Shown: positions 13,290-26,200 of the stretch, piece by piece
Layout of the letters: each line of letters begins with the position of its first letter
Numbering within the stretch: position 1 is the first letter of the stretch
Source: Acanthaster planci
Taxonomy: Eukaryota > Echinodermata > Asteroidea > Valvatida > Acanthasteridae
Direction: 5' to 3'
Length of the DNA stretch: 64,000 nucleotides
Assembly (NCBI RefSeq): GCF_001949145.1
Contig: NW_019091436.1
Coordinates: forward strand, 792,407 to 856,406
Translations under genes and position numbers: made by a program
Notes under the pieces: model-generated
The model's database searches: none
What the model saw: only the letters and a program-made list of their open reading frames with translations
Told to the model about the DNA's origin: nothing

Positions 13290-16092
13290 ACATTTACTCC
13301 CTTTGAAGCATGAATTGTGATTTATAATCGAAAAAAAAAACGCACATGAAGCCTGTTCATTGTTTCCAGCATTATCGTGTCCAAGGGTACTTCTTCGAAA
13401 TGCCCAGGGTTTCAGAACAGGCAGATTTTTCTGGTACAGGATTTATAAACCCTTAATTTATATCAGTCCTTAACACTGTCGAATACGTCCTTATATTTTC
13501 ACCCAAAACATTGAGTATAACCTTAAATGAGTTCAAATAGTACCAAGTGGTATGAATGCCAAACAATTTGCTCGGAATGGACAGAGAAATGTTTTAACAT
13601 TGCTTGGGAAAGGGCAGGCATATATTTTAATCCTAGATGAATTCTTGATTAGTTTGCTAAACATTTTTTTTTGCGGAGATCGTGTTTCCAATCATTTGCA
13701 TCCTTTCAAAACAATCTGCAGTCCCTCAGTCCCGAAACTTAGATCAAGGTTCTCTCCAGATATCAATTTTCAGATTGTTGTCACTGTCTCAACACTCGCG
13801 TATTTGGCCTCCCAGTCACTTGACGGGAGTCCGAAAAAGAGGCAGAATTTGCATTACATTGACGCCACTTCCACAAAAGCCACCTGCAATGAGGAACATT
13901 CAATGGTTACTCAGTAAAACGAACTAAAGAGTCATCACATGCTTCGTTCTAAATGCAAGATAATTTAAAGTCAAATAATATTGACAATACCGGCGTTTGG
14001 CAATAGTGCGCCTCCAAGAGTTTGCAATGCGTTGGCCAATCACGATGCGCGCAATCTGTAGACCCTTTCCAAATGCGCATTGGGTCGACAGATTTCGTGC
14101 ATTTTGTGAATCGTAAGTATTCCAATCAAAATTTTATCTCATAGCATTAGCTCTTTAGAATGCAATACCAGATACTCAATACCTTTTATGTGGACGTACG
14201 AAATCAATCAGAACAAATTATAGACAAAAATAGTTTCACCTCATGTGTTGAAACAACGTTTCAACTTCGAAACCAGTTTAATGACATTCGCACAAGAGAA
14301 GATGCTCTTGTAAAGTATTGCAAAACCCATCGAACTTAATTATGTTATGTTGTAAATGTAGTGATAATTATGTAAGCACTGGAAATAATGATGTGCACTG
14401 TTAAAACATTTAGTGGTAACATACGTATATTTTGCCGACTGTTGAAATGAGATTCATTTAAAATGTTTGTGCTAGGAATACATGCCTTAATTAAACTTGC
14501 CGGCGAAAGTTTTAGCTTTAGAAAGTGGTTTTCTTGAGTATCACCAAATGTATTTGAATGGGCCATTGCCAAAATTTTATGAAGTAAAACAGCATTACAT
14601 GGAAGTTCCAATTAAAAGTTGTCACAAACAATAATTATTTGCTTTAACTGCAAAATGTCCTGGATTTTAGATCTTCATATTCTTGGCCTTGTGCTGACTT
14701 ATATGTATTCTGTCATATGTGATTAACTAAGCATTCTTTGCTGGGCAAACCTAGACGAAACAGTCAAATTAAAAAGACAAGACATGCTGACGATTCTCCA
14801 TGATTCTGCTGACGGTAACGCTCGCCATGCATAGACGCAATTCTAGTCTGAATTTCTTCAATTTTGCTGTGCCATAACTCGCTGCATAAGCCTGCTGAAT
14901 TTGAATTAAACAGCCAATCTGACAAACTGGATTAGCATGCCAATAAAGCTTTGATGTGCCCACTATCTTTACTGACGATCAATATGGCACATCATGTATT
15001 ATATCTATATATCAAAGAGGTTTAATTAGGCACGGCAGTTTGTCTTACCAAACTTAGGATGGAGCTAAGGTCATATCATACCAATACATATATATGGAGT
15101 GCAATGAAGTCACTAGTCCACGTCTATATGCGCCACAGGGGACTATGAGAGACCAGGAGAGGGTTCTATTTCCCAAGGCAAAAGGCCAAAGCATACAGGA
15201 CCATCTTCTGGTCACTCACAGGCCCGAGACGGGAAGGATGTTCACAAGTGACGGAATTATGCCAGTCCATATATGTGTTTTATATAGCATACCTTTGTCC
15301 AAAATGTAAAATTAGAAAAGCAAGTTTTCAGGGATTTCTATCTGAATTATTTTAATTCTTAAACAATTCAACAAGAATTTAGCAATTAAAGGAGCACTTG
15401 TTGATTCCTTCGATTTAGCTTTGAGTTACTGCTCCTTGTTCTCGCCATTTGAGGGCGCTGTAACCAGTCACACACGATTTTGAATGTAGTGCCCAACAGG
15501 ACACAGAAAAAAATCAAAGCTCTCTCAGCAAGAGGAGTGGGCCACCACTATACACTCGCCACAGCCCACACACTGACGATAAACTATTTAGATTTCTTGT
15601 TTCTGGTGTATATCTTATCACTAGCTAATTGCCTGAAGCACTTGGAGCTAAATATTGTGTTGATTAATACTGTCAATTTCTAAGAGTTGTTTTTATTTTG
15701 CAAAAGTGATCTGAGCAGAAAAAAATAAACTGATTTAGTATTTTGATTTCATGGCAAAGTGTACAGTGGGTGACTGATGGGATTTTTTCTCTGTTGTCTC
15801 TGAGATGTTAATTTTCTCATATCTATACATACACGAGGTCATAATTTTACAAAAAGATCTGTAAAGCACCTGCACGGGACATCCTTTCCTGGTGAAAGAC
15901 ATTTTGAAAGTGGTTTTTCTTCAAGATATGCATTTTTTAACAAAAATCCAAAACGTTCAAAAACTGTTTTAAGGATAGATTTGCGCCGGGAAATGTAAAT
16001 TAAGTTTGGATTTTTTTGCCCTACTCGACGTGTATACACAGTTGTTTGCAGTACCCGCAGCTAAATATGGCACCAGCCAGCCGACACCAGCA
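13290..16092. other. no gene seen
   Basis: AT-rich intergenic sequence. The open frames here (for example 13552-13917 and 15094-15309, both +) have no family features, no convincing signal peptides and no splice context. Confidence 0.4.
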
Positions 16093-16187
16093 AGCTTGGT
16101 GGTCGAGTGGTTAAGACGTCTGCACTAGTAAGCAGGAGGTCTTGGGCTCGAATCCCACCCGAGCACGCTTGTGGTTTATTCACAAGC
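16093..16187 (+). repeat. tRNA-derived SINE (Ser/Leu-like head)
   Basis: Contains a pol III A box TGGTCGAGTGG (16100-16110) and B box GGCTCGAATCC (16145-16155). The sequence folds as a cloverleaf with stems AGCTTGG/CCGAGCA (first pair A-A mismatch), GTC/GAC and TCTGC/GCAGG. The anticodon loop has 8 nt (ACTAGTAA) and the T stem only 4 bp, so this is unlikely to be a working tRNA. The 3' side carries a hairpin GCTTGTG-GTTTATT-CACAAGC (16167-16187). A relative sharing the CCCACCCGAG...GCTTGTG block lies reversed near 30.75 kb, which supports a dispersed SINE family. Confidence 0.65.
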
Positions 16188-16950
16188 TTTCGGGGGCATA
16201 CACTTAGTAAACAGTGTTAAAATACACGTCGGGCAGGGCAAACTTAAGTCCCAAAACTGTCTGACAATTTGCAAAACAATCGGATTCCCGAAACTGACTG
16301 ACCCTATACTACCCCGTAACGCCCCCAACCCCATTCGTCAAAGCAACAACTCCAACTAAGGAAAAACCCGCCAAAAGATGGGGAGGGGAGCTCCTTTTTT
16401 GTTAATAGAGAATTGAAGTTTTGAATAATGACAGTGGTACAGCTGGATTATGTGAGCCTTAAAAAAACTCACGAGATTTGCTAACTAGTCATTGCCGGGT
16501 CGAGTATAGACGCTTTGCATGGAAGCCATGTTGCAGGGCAATTGTTTCCTTCCACAGGGATACTTCCTTTGTATATACCCTGTAGTACAAAAGCACTAGA
16601 CTGCAAGATGCATGATGGCAGCCTTTCAAACCCTCTAGAGCCTCGAGCTGGACCAATTGAGAGAGGGCGCAATTTTCTTAGCAACTGTGGCTCCTTTGGT
16701 GGGAACTAAACTTCGCTGGTTCACGAACGATTACGAAATTAGATAAGATCTACAATTTTTTTAAAACAATTTTTTCTTGAAAAGAGTATGTAATAAACGT
16801 CTTCTTGAGTTGAACCGAATTCATTAAAATGAATGCGTTGCGGTCGCATCGCTACCAACGAAATGAATACACCAACCAAAATGGCTTTTTTGAACCAATG
16901 AGGGGATACTTCTGCTCAAGCCGAATAGGGGTTGCACCCCGTGGCCAATG

Positions 16951-17188
16951 TTAAGACCATAGTAAATAGGACTGAAGTATTTTTATGACGCTGAAGTTCC
17001 AACTTTTCTTCTCCAATCGCCTTAGCGTATTGAGGACAGCATCCGCAGTCCTTCTCAGGCGCATGCGTCCCCATCCTCCTTTCAGAAAAGCTAAATATTC
17101 GCCCTGGAAATCAAGAATGGCGTGGTTTGAGACCCGAATCCGCGGTATGTCTTGGTAGGAAGGCGAATCACATCCTCCAGAGTTCCAC
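16951..17188 (-). CDS. terminal exon of unrecognised gene (candidate)
   Basis: A 79-codon open frame ending in TAA at 16951, entered with one leading base after acceptor TTTTCCTTCTGAAG. The first residues are WNSGGCDSPSYQDIP and the middle is GEYLAFLKGGWGRMRLRR, followed by a basic amphipathic stretch (ADAVLNTLRRLEKK). There is no start codon at the beginning, as expected for an internal-to-terminal exon. Its phase matches the donor of the upstream exon at 17309. I do not recognise the family. The same DNA is also open for 32 codons in another frame, which lowers certainty. Confidence 0.4.
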
Positions 17189-17308
17189 CTTCAGAAGGAA
17201 AACTTACAACGTAAATTTAAAGGAGGTTGGGTTCAAGTTTACTTAATTTAAATGTTGCTTGAATTGTGTTATTGTTCATTTAAAATGGATCAGAGAAGTA
17301 AATTCGAC

Positions 17309-17493
17309 CTTGCCGGAAGAGCTTGAATTCCCCCTTGGCAGTGATGCCTCCTCTCACTCGAATTATATAAAATTACCCCAGGGACACCATCCTTGGCTGC
17401 AATATTGAGACACCCTCCAGCGCTGTGTATGTACCGCGTGGTCATAAACTCCGGAAGGTTTTCTTTTCCCCGTGCATACACGTCATAAGGAGA
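17309..17493 (-). CDS. internal exon of unrecognised gene (candidate)
   Basis: 61 codons plus two bases between a strong acceptor (pyrimidine-rich, ending TTTTCTTCAG) and donor GCAAG|GTCGAA. It encodes SPYDVYARGKENLPEFMTT near its start and GGCLNIAAKDGVPG in the middle. The two leftover bases (AG) join the single leading G of the exon at 17188 to give Arg, so the pair splices in frame. The product is unknown. A third upstream piece with matching phase is proposed at 17562-17613. Confidence 0.4.
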
Positions 17494-17561
17494 CTGAAGA
17501 AAACCCCATGAAAAATGGATGAAAGGGAATCGTTGGAGAACCGGCAGGGTGAAGCTGCTAC

Positions 17562-17613
17562 CTTGCCCGACACGCGGTACCGAACATCATCGTCTTCAGG
17601 AAATGGTAGCTCA
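17562..17613 (-). CDS. possible upstream mini-exon of the 17-kb gene
   Basis: 17 codons (ELPFPEDDDVRYRVSGK) ending at donor GGCAAG|GTAGCA, phase 0 with the exon starting at 17493; the intron between would be 68 bp. The acceptor (GGTAAAG) has a poor pyrimidine tract. A further phase-compatible segment lies at 18540-18600 (-), encoding a TNLLYFGEIIKSA-type peptide after a good acceptor (TTGTCCCCAG). The opposite strand here also carries a 50-codon ATG frame (17515-17667) with a good Kozak context, so strand is not settled. Confidence 0.2.
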
Positions 17614-18161
17614 CTTTACCGTGATCTCTTAATGCCTGTCATCGGACCAGGGGTATTATCGGAATAGCACATTAGCATCAGAGCAAGCTTTGACATCGGC
17701 TCCGTCCCCAGTGCGATTTAAGTGCTTGTTTTGGCACGAGATACTTTGCAAATGCCAGATGCACGCATATGCCTGTTCATGTTAGCAAGCACAGACAAGT
17801 GTGGTCAGTATTTTACGAATTAATGGAAAACGTTCATTTGGGACGAAAATGTACTAACAAACTGCCTGCATGCGGCGGGGAGGGTGTTGAACCTTGTCGT
17901 ATTGGTGGCGCTCTCATAAAGCCAAAAGTGAAATTGTGTGCATTGCATGCTATTGTGCGCTTCTTTTATGGTACCAGAGCGGTATTCAAAGCTCTTCAAG
18001 CCCTTCATACACATTGGCCTGTCTCAACAGCCTAGAGAGACAACCCACCCTACCTGACAAAGTCCGCTTGGCACATCCTTGTTTACAGCGATCAAATTGT
18101 CCCAACTTTAAATAGGGCCCCGGCGGTATGGGAATTGTTGGCTTGACAAAATATTTTTTAA

Positions 18162-18273
18162 AAAATTATTTCGTTTAAACAACATACATGTAGCTTTCTG
18201 GTTTAAACAAGATAACTGAGTCATTTAAACGAGATAACTACGTGTATGTCGATTAAACGAGATAAAATTATTT
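18162..18273. repeat. TTTAAACGAGATAA repeat cluster
   Basis: Four degenerate copies of a TTTAAAC(A/G)AGATAA unit at 22-30 bp spacing. The outer ends resemble each other in inverted orientation (AATTATTTCGTTTAAAC on the left, TTAAACGAGATAAAATT on the right). This could be a short foldback element or a decayed satellite. Confidence 0.6.
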
Positions 18274-18410
18274 CTTTCGCGTTGGCAGCAGTACGCTTGC
18301 GTACAAAACGCCCTTCTATGATGATGGTGAAAATCACAGGGTTCTATTTCAAACATTCGACACAAGGTACAGTTCTGAACAATACATCAGACAAAGTTTG
18401 GTGAGCACAA

Positions 18411-18641
18411 GTGTGTCGCCCGACCTTTCGTTGTGAGAAAACGAAAAGGCCAATTCACCCCTCCCCAACAAAGCAGAATATGGAAAAGCCTGAGATGTAT
18501 TCTGATGTTTCATCTTTAGAGTTGAGTAAGTTAGAGTACCTGGCAGATTTAATGATCTCCCCAAAGTATAAGAGATTTGTCATGGACTGGAAACTGAGCT
18601 CTGGGGACAAACGCAGGAAACAAAGCCGTCGTTTTCATTAA
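18411..18641 (+). other. short basic ORF, strand ambiguous
   Basis: A 76-codon frame that does not start with ATG; an ATG occurs at 18480. From there it reads as a charged amphipathic segment (LSKLEYLADLMISPKYKRF) ending in clusters of basic residues (GDKRRKQSRR), somewhat like the end of a peptide-hormone precursor. There is no signal peptide in reach. The opposite strand has a well-bounded 61-bp exon candidate at 18540-18600, so at most one of these is real. Confidence 0.2.
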
Positions 18642-21600
18642 TCCCGAGTGTTTTACGTGCATCACACTGATTACTTGGCCACCAAAAACTCTGAGGGATA
18701 AAAGCAGTACCTAAAAAAAAAAATGAAAACGCATTCAAATCAAGGAAGAGAGGGTGAAAGTCCTTCCGTCAGCGAGCTAGAATCGGTACAAGACAACAAA
18801 TCTTGGGATTGATCATCGCTGACGAAAACCGACACTCACGTACAAAGCACGCTTTGCGCGGACCATGTATACCAACTGGAGAGAGTTCAGTGGTTTTATA
18901 TTCTCTGTTTGCCATGGTGCAAAGCTTTGAGTCTTAATCTATACGCACACAATCACCTTATCGTTTACACTTGTTTCTCACGTTACGTGTTTTCCCTGAC
19001 ATGGTGTTTACTAAATTTTAGGAACCTTTCGTATTATAGTGATCATTAGAAAGTAACTACAGGGGTCACTCCAGTTTTCGACGAGCACAAGACGACGACA
19101 AAAGCATTAACGCCGACGTTGTGTGGGTGACTTATCTTCACATGACAATTTCGCGACATTTCGGTCAACATAATAAAAGTAAGTAGAATAAAATATTAGC
19201 CTCAGTTTCTTTGAAGTTGGTTCATACTTCACGCGAAAGCAAAACAAACGCGATATTTGTGATGTCAGTTCGAATATTTGCGTTGTAAATTCACAAAAGT
19301 TGAACACATTTTTAGCAGCAAATCTTTTGTGACATCAAATTCGCTTCACTTTCGCATTGAGCGTAAGTATAAACCAGCCTTTTAACATGTCTGGAAAAAT
19401 ATCATAGCCATTACAGAACACTTTGCACTTGCACTTATCATTTAAAAACAGAATGCTTTCAAACCCGCCCCCCCAAAAAAAAATCAAAGACATACCTTTC
19501 CCGTGCAATTTTAAAAGTAACAGCTTTCTAAAACCATAATAAACCAAAATAATAATCTACCTTCAACGGCTCCAAATAATAAGAACAAAGGAAAGAACTA
19601 CATGTATTCCAAATATTGGAAGCATACCGGAAAATCCATTTGGGTCGTGAAAGCTCGCGCCGGTAGTCGATTAAACGAACACAGGCAAAAAATGTCACGT
19701 TGCAGATGTGAAGTTATTACAGTAACGTATACCCTCACTTATATGTCAACTTGTCCATGGTGTTTGAGACATACCTCAATTCAAACCTAGCTTTGTCTGC
19801 CTCTTTTCGTTTGGTAAATGCAAGCTACGGGCTGGAACTAATGTACATGTCAGGCTGGGGGGGAGGTTGGCATTTGTGCTTTCTTTACGAATGACTATTA
19901 AGGAAACACAATTTGATCAAGGAATTAATAGTCGAAAAATTCGCACTTTTATTCCTTCGAAACTTGTAAATTATCACCTGATAACCTCTTCAGAAAAACA
20001 CAGCAAAATGTGGTGTGGCAAAATTAATTGAACAGGGTAGCAGATTCCGTTCAGGCCCTTTTACCGTGCAACGGACGAAATGTTCCAATAGATTCCCTTT
20101 GTTATGAAAAAAAAACCCCAGAAAAACAACAGAAAACAAAACATATAAAATTCCGTTAGTCCCATCGCTATTTCAGTTTAAAAAGTAGGTATTTGTATTT
20201 TCCGAAGAGCATTATTTTTTAGTTCGACGAGCAACCCCGAGCAGCAGTTTACATTTTACACACAGCCGGTCTGAAAAATAGAAATATCTGGAGTGGATAA
20301 CAGAAATAGCCACAAAAAACTGCTCTAAAAATAGCAATAGTGTTAACAACGAAAGTTACTCAAAAGTTAGATCTCGAGTCCAGTAACATTTTTCAGACAG
20401 GGATAGAAATGTTGTTTCTCGGCTTTTCCGCAATCAGGGCTGTAATATTGTTGGACATAAACTAAAGAGACGTCCGCGACGTCCCCCCCCATAAATCAGC
20501 TGCCCTTAAAAACAGCTGCTCGTAGACTGGGATGGCACAAACGGGATTCCGTACGGTCTGTAAAACGCTCAGAAATAAAATTGCGCTGCTATTTCCATAT
20601 TAAAACCCCAATTCATGGATACAATTTACCTCCCTCTTAGACAAATCAGACACTGAAAAATATTCTAAATGATACAATGACCGATGGTCTTGTGGTGTGC
20701 AGTCAAAGAAAATGTCATAGTTGCAAACTTGTCAAATTGACTGTCGTTCACATTTCCGATCTACCCTTTTCACAACTTCATAAATTCAAAGCAAGATCAT
20801 TGGAGACATTCATCCAGGCATTAAAACTGGAAATGCGTTTTTCTGGTTTTAGCCGGTAACAGTGTTTGATATTGCTCCTTCTGCGGATTTACATACACAA
20901 GCAACAAGGTCTACCAACGATATGTCTGATCCTTTTAAGTAACCGATTTATCGATTCTAACAAGGAAATGTAGAAATACGCATAATTTACCGTTTAGAGA
21001 TGGTACCAAATGACAAAGAACGGTAAGACATTGTCACACCCAAAGCCACCTCTTGCAAAGAAATCACCCTCGTTTTAAAACAATTCAAACTTCGTGACAC
21101 TTCAAAGAACCGATAACCAAATCTAAACAAAGCAAAAATACCACCAGATAAAACACCTTCCTTCGGACTTGTGCGATAGAGCGTGGCTGGTTTGAAAAGC
21201 ACATTCCTTGAAGAATAGCATAAAATTCAAGAAGAACTGACAAAAGAAAGCAATGAGGAAGACGATCGAAAAAAAAAGCCATTTATGATCCAAGCATGAG
21301 TAAGACTCCAGTACTTTCTGGCAATCGCACGTTTGTAGTAAAAACGACACAAAGTGATTCTACCTCTTGCCACTGTATCTGAAAGACTCCAGCTCAAGCA
21401 AGCCACACCGAATTTGAAAAATCTTTGTCATCAGCTAGCAACTTCTGACCAATGAAGGTGCTAGCAATTCAGCATGTACCAAGAAGTTCAGGTACCATAA
21501 ATATAATTATGGAAGTATACCAAGCCTTTGTCTATGAAAAAAATGTTCTTCTGCTAGAATCGAAACATGGGGCTCTCTAACTCTTCAGATTTGCATATGT

Positions 21601-23217
21601 GATTTTTTGCATTGTATATAAGCGACACTAAAGTTGTAAACAAATTTCGTTAAATTTGAGGGGCAAGAGATGTGGCTTCCCAAAATATTCACCCGAAAAT
21701 CAAGGTTTCATCAGTCAATTTGACAATGTGTGAAACAAATTCATGTGCAAGGACCCAGCACACTTTGCCCAACCCAATGACGGCATCTTCTCTTTGCAAA
21801 TCATCTCACAAAGTTTCTACAAGTGCATGTATGCAAAAGAGTAAGTGTGATTTGAAATATAAATATAAGGTTACTGGCCACTGTAATTCTTAGAAACTTG
21901 AGACCAATCTCGCTTAACAAAAAACCAATGATCCCTTATAGAGAGCAGATTCTAGCTTTCAAAATAATATCTTTGACTGTGAGTTAAATGAAGGAAAATG
22001 CTTGCTTAGACCTATTACTCCTTATCTTACCCCTTAAATATGTATAATAGATCATAATTATTTCATTGTTTATGCTACACAATCATATCTAATGTCCAGG
22101 TTTAGGTTTTATATATTAGATTTTTTACCCTTCACAGACTTTCAAGCGACACTTTTTGTTGAAAGAATATTGCACTTAAATCACACTGCGTAACAAACAC
22201 AATCATCAACAAAATAAATTGGCAATTTCGGCCCCAAAATGCATATTTTTAAATAAACTTGCATATAATGTTGGCAATTTTTATGATAGAGGTGACAAGC
22301 ATAACTTCCAAAGATAAACACTGAGAATGTGCCACCATTTTGTCATGGAAACTTGTTACATCTAAAAATGGAAGCACATCACAGGGCCCCACTCCAAACT
22401 TGTGTGAGGAGTCACAATTTGTGTCACCAAGGGCATAACTAGTTAATGCCTGCCAACTACCAACCACACCTTTGCTCTGATGGTACAAAAAACTTTAACA
22501 AAGTTTCAACAAATCAGGGATGCTGAACACAATTGTAGATTTTTCTGAATACCTTGCTTAAGGTTGCCAAAAAATGATTGTAAGGACAAACTAGGTAACT
22601 TTAACAGAGGTGTTAATGACTATGGACAGCTGCTTATAGTAGGGCACAACAGGTCACACTTGGGTCTTGTACATCCCTCAAGAAACTGAGAAAATTTCTG
22701 TGACGCCATCCCATTAACAATGATATAGGTGCTACATATGGGACAAGAACATCCCCAAACTAGGCTGACGAAAGTAATTTTTGGCTTATGGAATATGATG
22801 TACTGGTAACATTAACAAGTTGTTTCTTTGAACTTTGAATTGGTCTCAAAAGATAAAAAAGCTTTGATAGTCCTAAGGAAGCAGAGGAGTGAACAGCACT
22901 TTGATTGTCAAGATTTCCAAATAAAAGGAAATTACCCATACAAAAATCCACCTGCTTCTCCATAACAGAAGAATTTAAAAATCAAAATTCCATTACCAAA
23001 TGAAGAAGACACCAGCAGTAACTACTATTTTGGCATTGGTGTTGGTTCAACGCCATCTTTTAAATTCTAGAAACAACCTGGTTTAAGCTACCAGGGGGCT
23101 CAGGAATCATGACTCGACTTTCTTCAGCTGGGTTCAGAATGACAATGTTCCAGATTTCACTCTGCACCATTCATTCTGGGAATGTTGTTGGATATCTCAC
23201 TGAAGATGTTCCAGATG
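18642..23217. other. no gene seen
   Basis: AT-rich intergenic DNA. The open frames on both strands are short and compositionally biased; the frames at 21085-21350 (-) are hydrophobic only because of T-rich codons. This is the 3' flank of the ADP-ribosylglycohydrolase gene that ends at 23218. Confidence 0.4.
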
Positions 23218-26200
23218 TCAGGGTATCGCCATCATGTCCAGGAGGGCGTTAATCTTGATGTCCAGCCACTGGGTTTGTTTGGGCCGTAGGGTGGACACCC
23301 ACTCCTGGGGCAGCTTGCGATAGCCCCAGTGGCAGCCCAATGCAGCACCGGCGACGCTGGCATTACTAGGGCTGTCACGGCCAAACATCACTAAACCCGA
23401 GATGGCTTTCCTGTGGACGAGACCAGGTAGTATTTAAGAAACATCCTGATCTAGTTGTAAAAAGGGTACAGATTGAATGCTGCTGCTATTGGAAGAAGGC
23501 TACCCACTCTAAGGACCTATCTCACAAAGCTGTCTCGGTGATGTGGCCTGTAGACGTTATGCCCAAGTCTATCATCCACATGATGGCAATGCTTGGGTTT
23601 GGATATTTCCCCTGCAATCCCACTCAGGACCATGGGCTATGTGAAGAACAAGAGCATGAAACAAGAGCAAAGGCAATTTCCTTGTTGGTGTCCAACAAAA
23701 ACATTACTTACCATGGCTTCAGCTATTTGCCATTACATAGAAGCCAACGCCACAGTCACAAAATACCAAATTCATGTCCTACCAAGGTGGTAGCATTGTC
23801 CCAAGCTAAGAAATTTATCACAATGAGTATTACTTTAAGGATACATCTTTAGCATGCTTACGGTAACAGTAGTTAGGCTTTGCTCCAACAGGAGCAGAGG
23901 AAATTCCAAAACTACTTTACAGGCCCAACAATCAGGGGCAATGGATGTCTTACCTAAAGTCCATGCCTGATTTCAATACAATCAAAGCTGCTGCCATGGG
24001 CTTGAATGTATGACTGTATCGGTTTGGATGTAGCCTGGACCAGCTATTTAAACAAATTAAAAGGAGAAAAAGCAAACTTCAAAGCAAATCCAATTTAGTA
24101 ATTGGTAAAAGTAAACTGGAGCAAAATGACATCAAATGAAGCTAATGAAATGATGAATTTCCAACCATTTTTATTTTAGTGAAATATGTCCAAAACTAGC
24201 ACCTAGTCCAAAAGAGGATTCATCAAATTAAGAAAAACTGAGAAATGTCTAGTTTGTAAGAAATTAACACAACAAACAAATCCATTTCAGCCATTTCTGA
24301 GGACATCATTAACGTGAATGAAATTTCCTGCCTACAGTTGCATCTGTATTACGACCCTTTCTTTGACAAAATCCTAAGATGATGGTTTTCATTCAAGTGA
24401 AAGCTTCTGACACCTTTGGGAAAACACAAAAGCCCTTTCAACCTCCAACTCAGAACCTGTTCGTGAGAATCAAGCTGCAGTAATATGACCTATGCATTGA
24501 TATTACAGATCACGGTCCAATCCCTGTTGACTATTTGACACCACTTCTTGGGGATGAGTTTTCTCTGGTGGCCCAAAGTTATCGGCTTACATGACAATAC
24601 TTTACAACTAGAATAATTTGTGCCACAGCTCATAAAATATTAGGCAAACCTAATCCATGTAAGTATGTACCGGTAAGCCAAACATACTGTTACCATCAAA
24701 GTAGAGATCTTTCAAATTAATAAAACTATCAACATGTTTGTCAAATTCATTTTTCCCCTGGGGTCAAAATAATAGAAATTTGAAATTAAACCACAAACAA
24801 GAAACTTTCATTCTGAAATTTTTTTTTGGGGGGGAAGTAAGCTTTTTATACCAACATTGCCTTCTTTAGGGTACCAATGATGACTTTGTGTTTAATCAAG
24901 TTCATTCAACTATCCAATTACTATTTTCACCAAAAATAAAGTCAAATTTGTTTGTCATTTTTACTTTTGCTTTTCACTTTATACCTTTCCCAAAAAAAAA
25001 TTAAAATCCAACCAAGCTCAATTCAGCCAGATACTGCACAGTTTACACAAGGGTCAGTACACTAGGAATTTAAAAAGAAATGATTGTCCAACTAAGTTTC
25101 AGGTGACTGCTGTTTTATAGTGGCAGCGAGAGGTTGCCTGAGTTTGCTTTTACAGGCTCTTGGCGATCAAAGTTCCAACCAAAGGGTCTGTCCTTACTCT
25201 GCCAAGTCTTCCAGATTGCTGAAGTCGTCAAAGTCTTGCAGATGTGATGCTTCTGTTAGCTGCTTCCTGCCCATATCCGTTGCTACAGAAACGATGAAAG
25301 GCAGAAAAGACTGATCGGGTGAGGTGCAACAGCTGTGGTCATTTTGGAGCAGTAAAGCTATCAGCACGGACACAACGACACAGCTGGCTTGGCACCTATC
25401 AGACCAAAAGTGGAAAGAAAGGACAAAAATCGACCAATTATAGGCATTAAAGCTGACATGTAACTTAATTTCAAAGGACTATGATATACGTAACACTTGT
25501 TTTGTACGCGTCATCCAATCCTGTGATGCAAATGTCGAAAAACTGTTTTTTCTTTGCATTGTTTGTGTATACACTGGAATCATTTTCCAGACAGCAGTTT
25601 GTAGCTCTTATTTTAGCCTGGTTATATGATGGGCCGCAAATCTGAAAAAATATTTTGATCTCATTGACAAGGTGGGTTAGTTACCAGATCAAACATGACA
25701 ATCCTTACACAGAAATTACACCAGAGGTGCTGATAACTGCAATAAAATACTTTACTCAAAGTCAAAAAGACTTGTTTCAAAGTTCTTCAACTCAATTTCA
25801 AGGATTCCATTGGTCCATCTATGCAAACAAACACATGATTAAACTGAAGTCAAATTTAAAATTGGATACACAACAAACATTGTCAATGTGGGAAAGGGTT
25901 AATATCTTATATATATCACAAATTTCAAACGTCTAAAATGCCCTGCTGAGCCAATTCGTACAGGAAGACATGTACACATGATCTCCGTAGCTGTCTGCAT
26001 GTACCCAGGGATGGCTCACAGGCTAAAGCCACCATGCATGCCTTAAGCCACTTCCACCATTAGAGGGAACTGCTAATCTTCAATTGTTACACAAAAATTA
26101 CCACACTGTCCAAAATGTCTCTGGAGATGGACCTTGTATTGAGGTAAAACTTAATTAGCAAATATCGCTTCATGGCGGCACCCCAGAATATAGCAGACTA

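Noticed and set aside
16093-16165. Functional tRNA-Leu/Ser gene
   Set aside because: Eight-nucleotide anticodon loop, mismatch at the first acceptor pair, a 4-bp T stem and no long variable arm; a SINE relative elsewhere fits better.
17515-17667. 50-codon + strand ORF with good Kozak context
   Set aside because: The opposite strand offers phase-matched splice sites and connects to two neighbouring exons; kept only as an alternative.
18480-18641. Glucagon/secretin-type peptide hormone
   Set aside because: A YSD start and FVxxW-like end suggested it, but the spacing is wrong, there is no amidation signal and no signal peptide.
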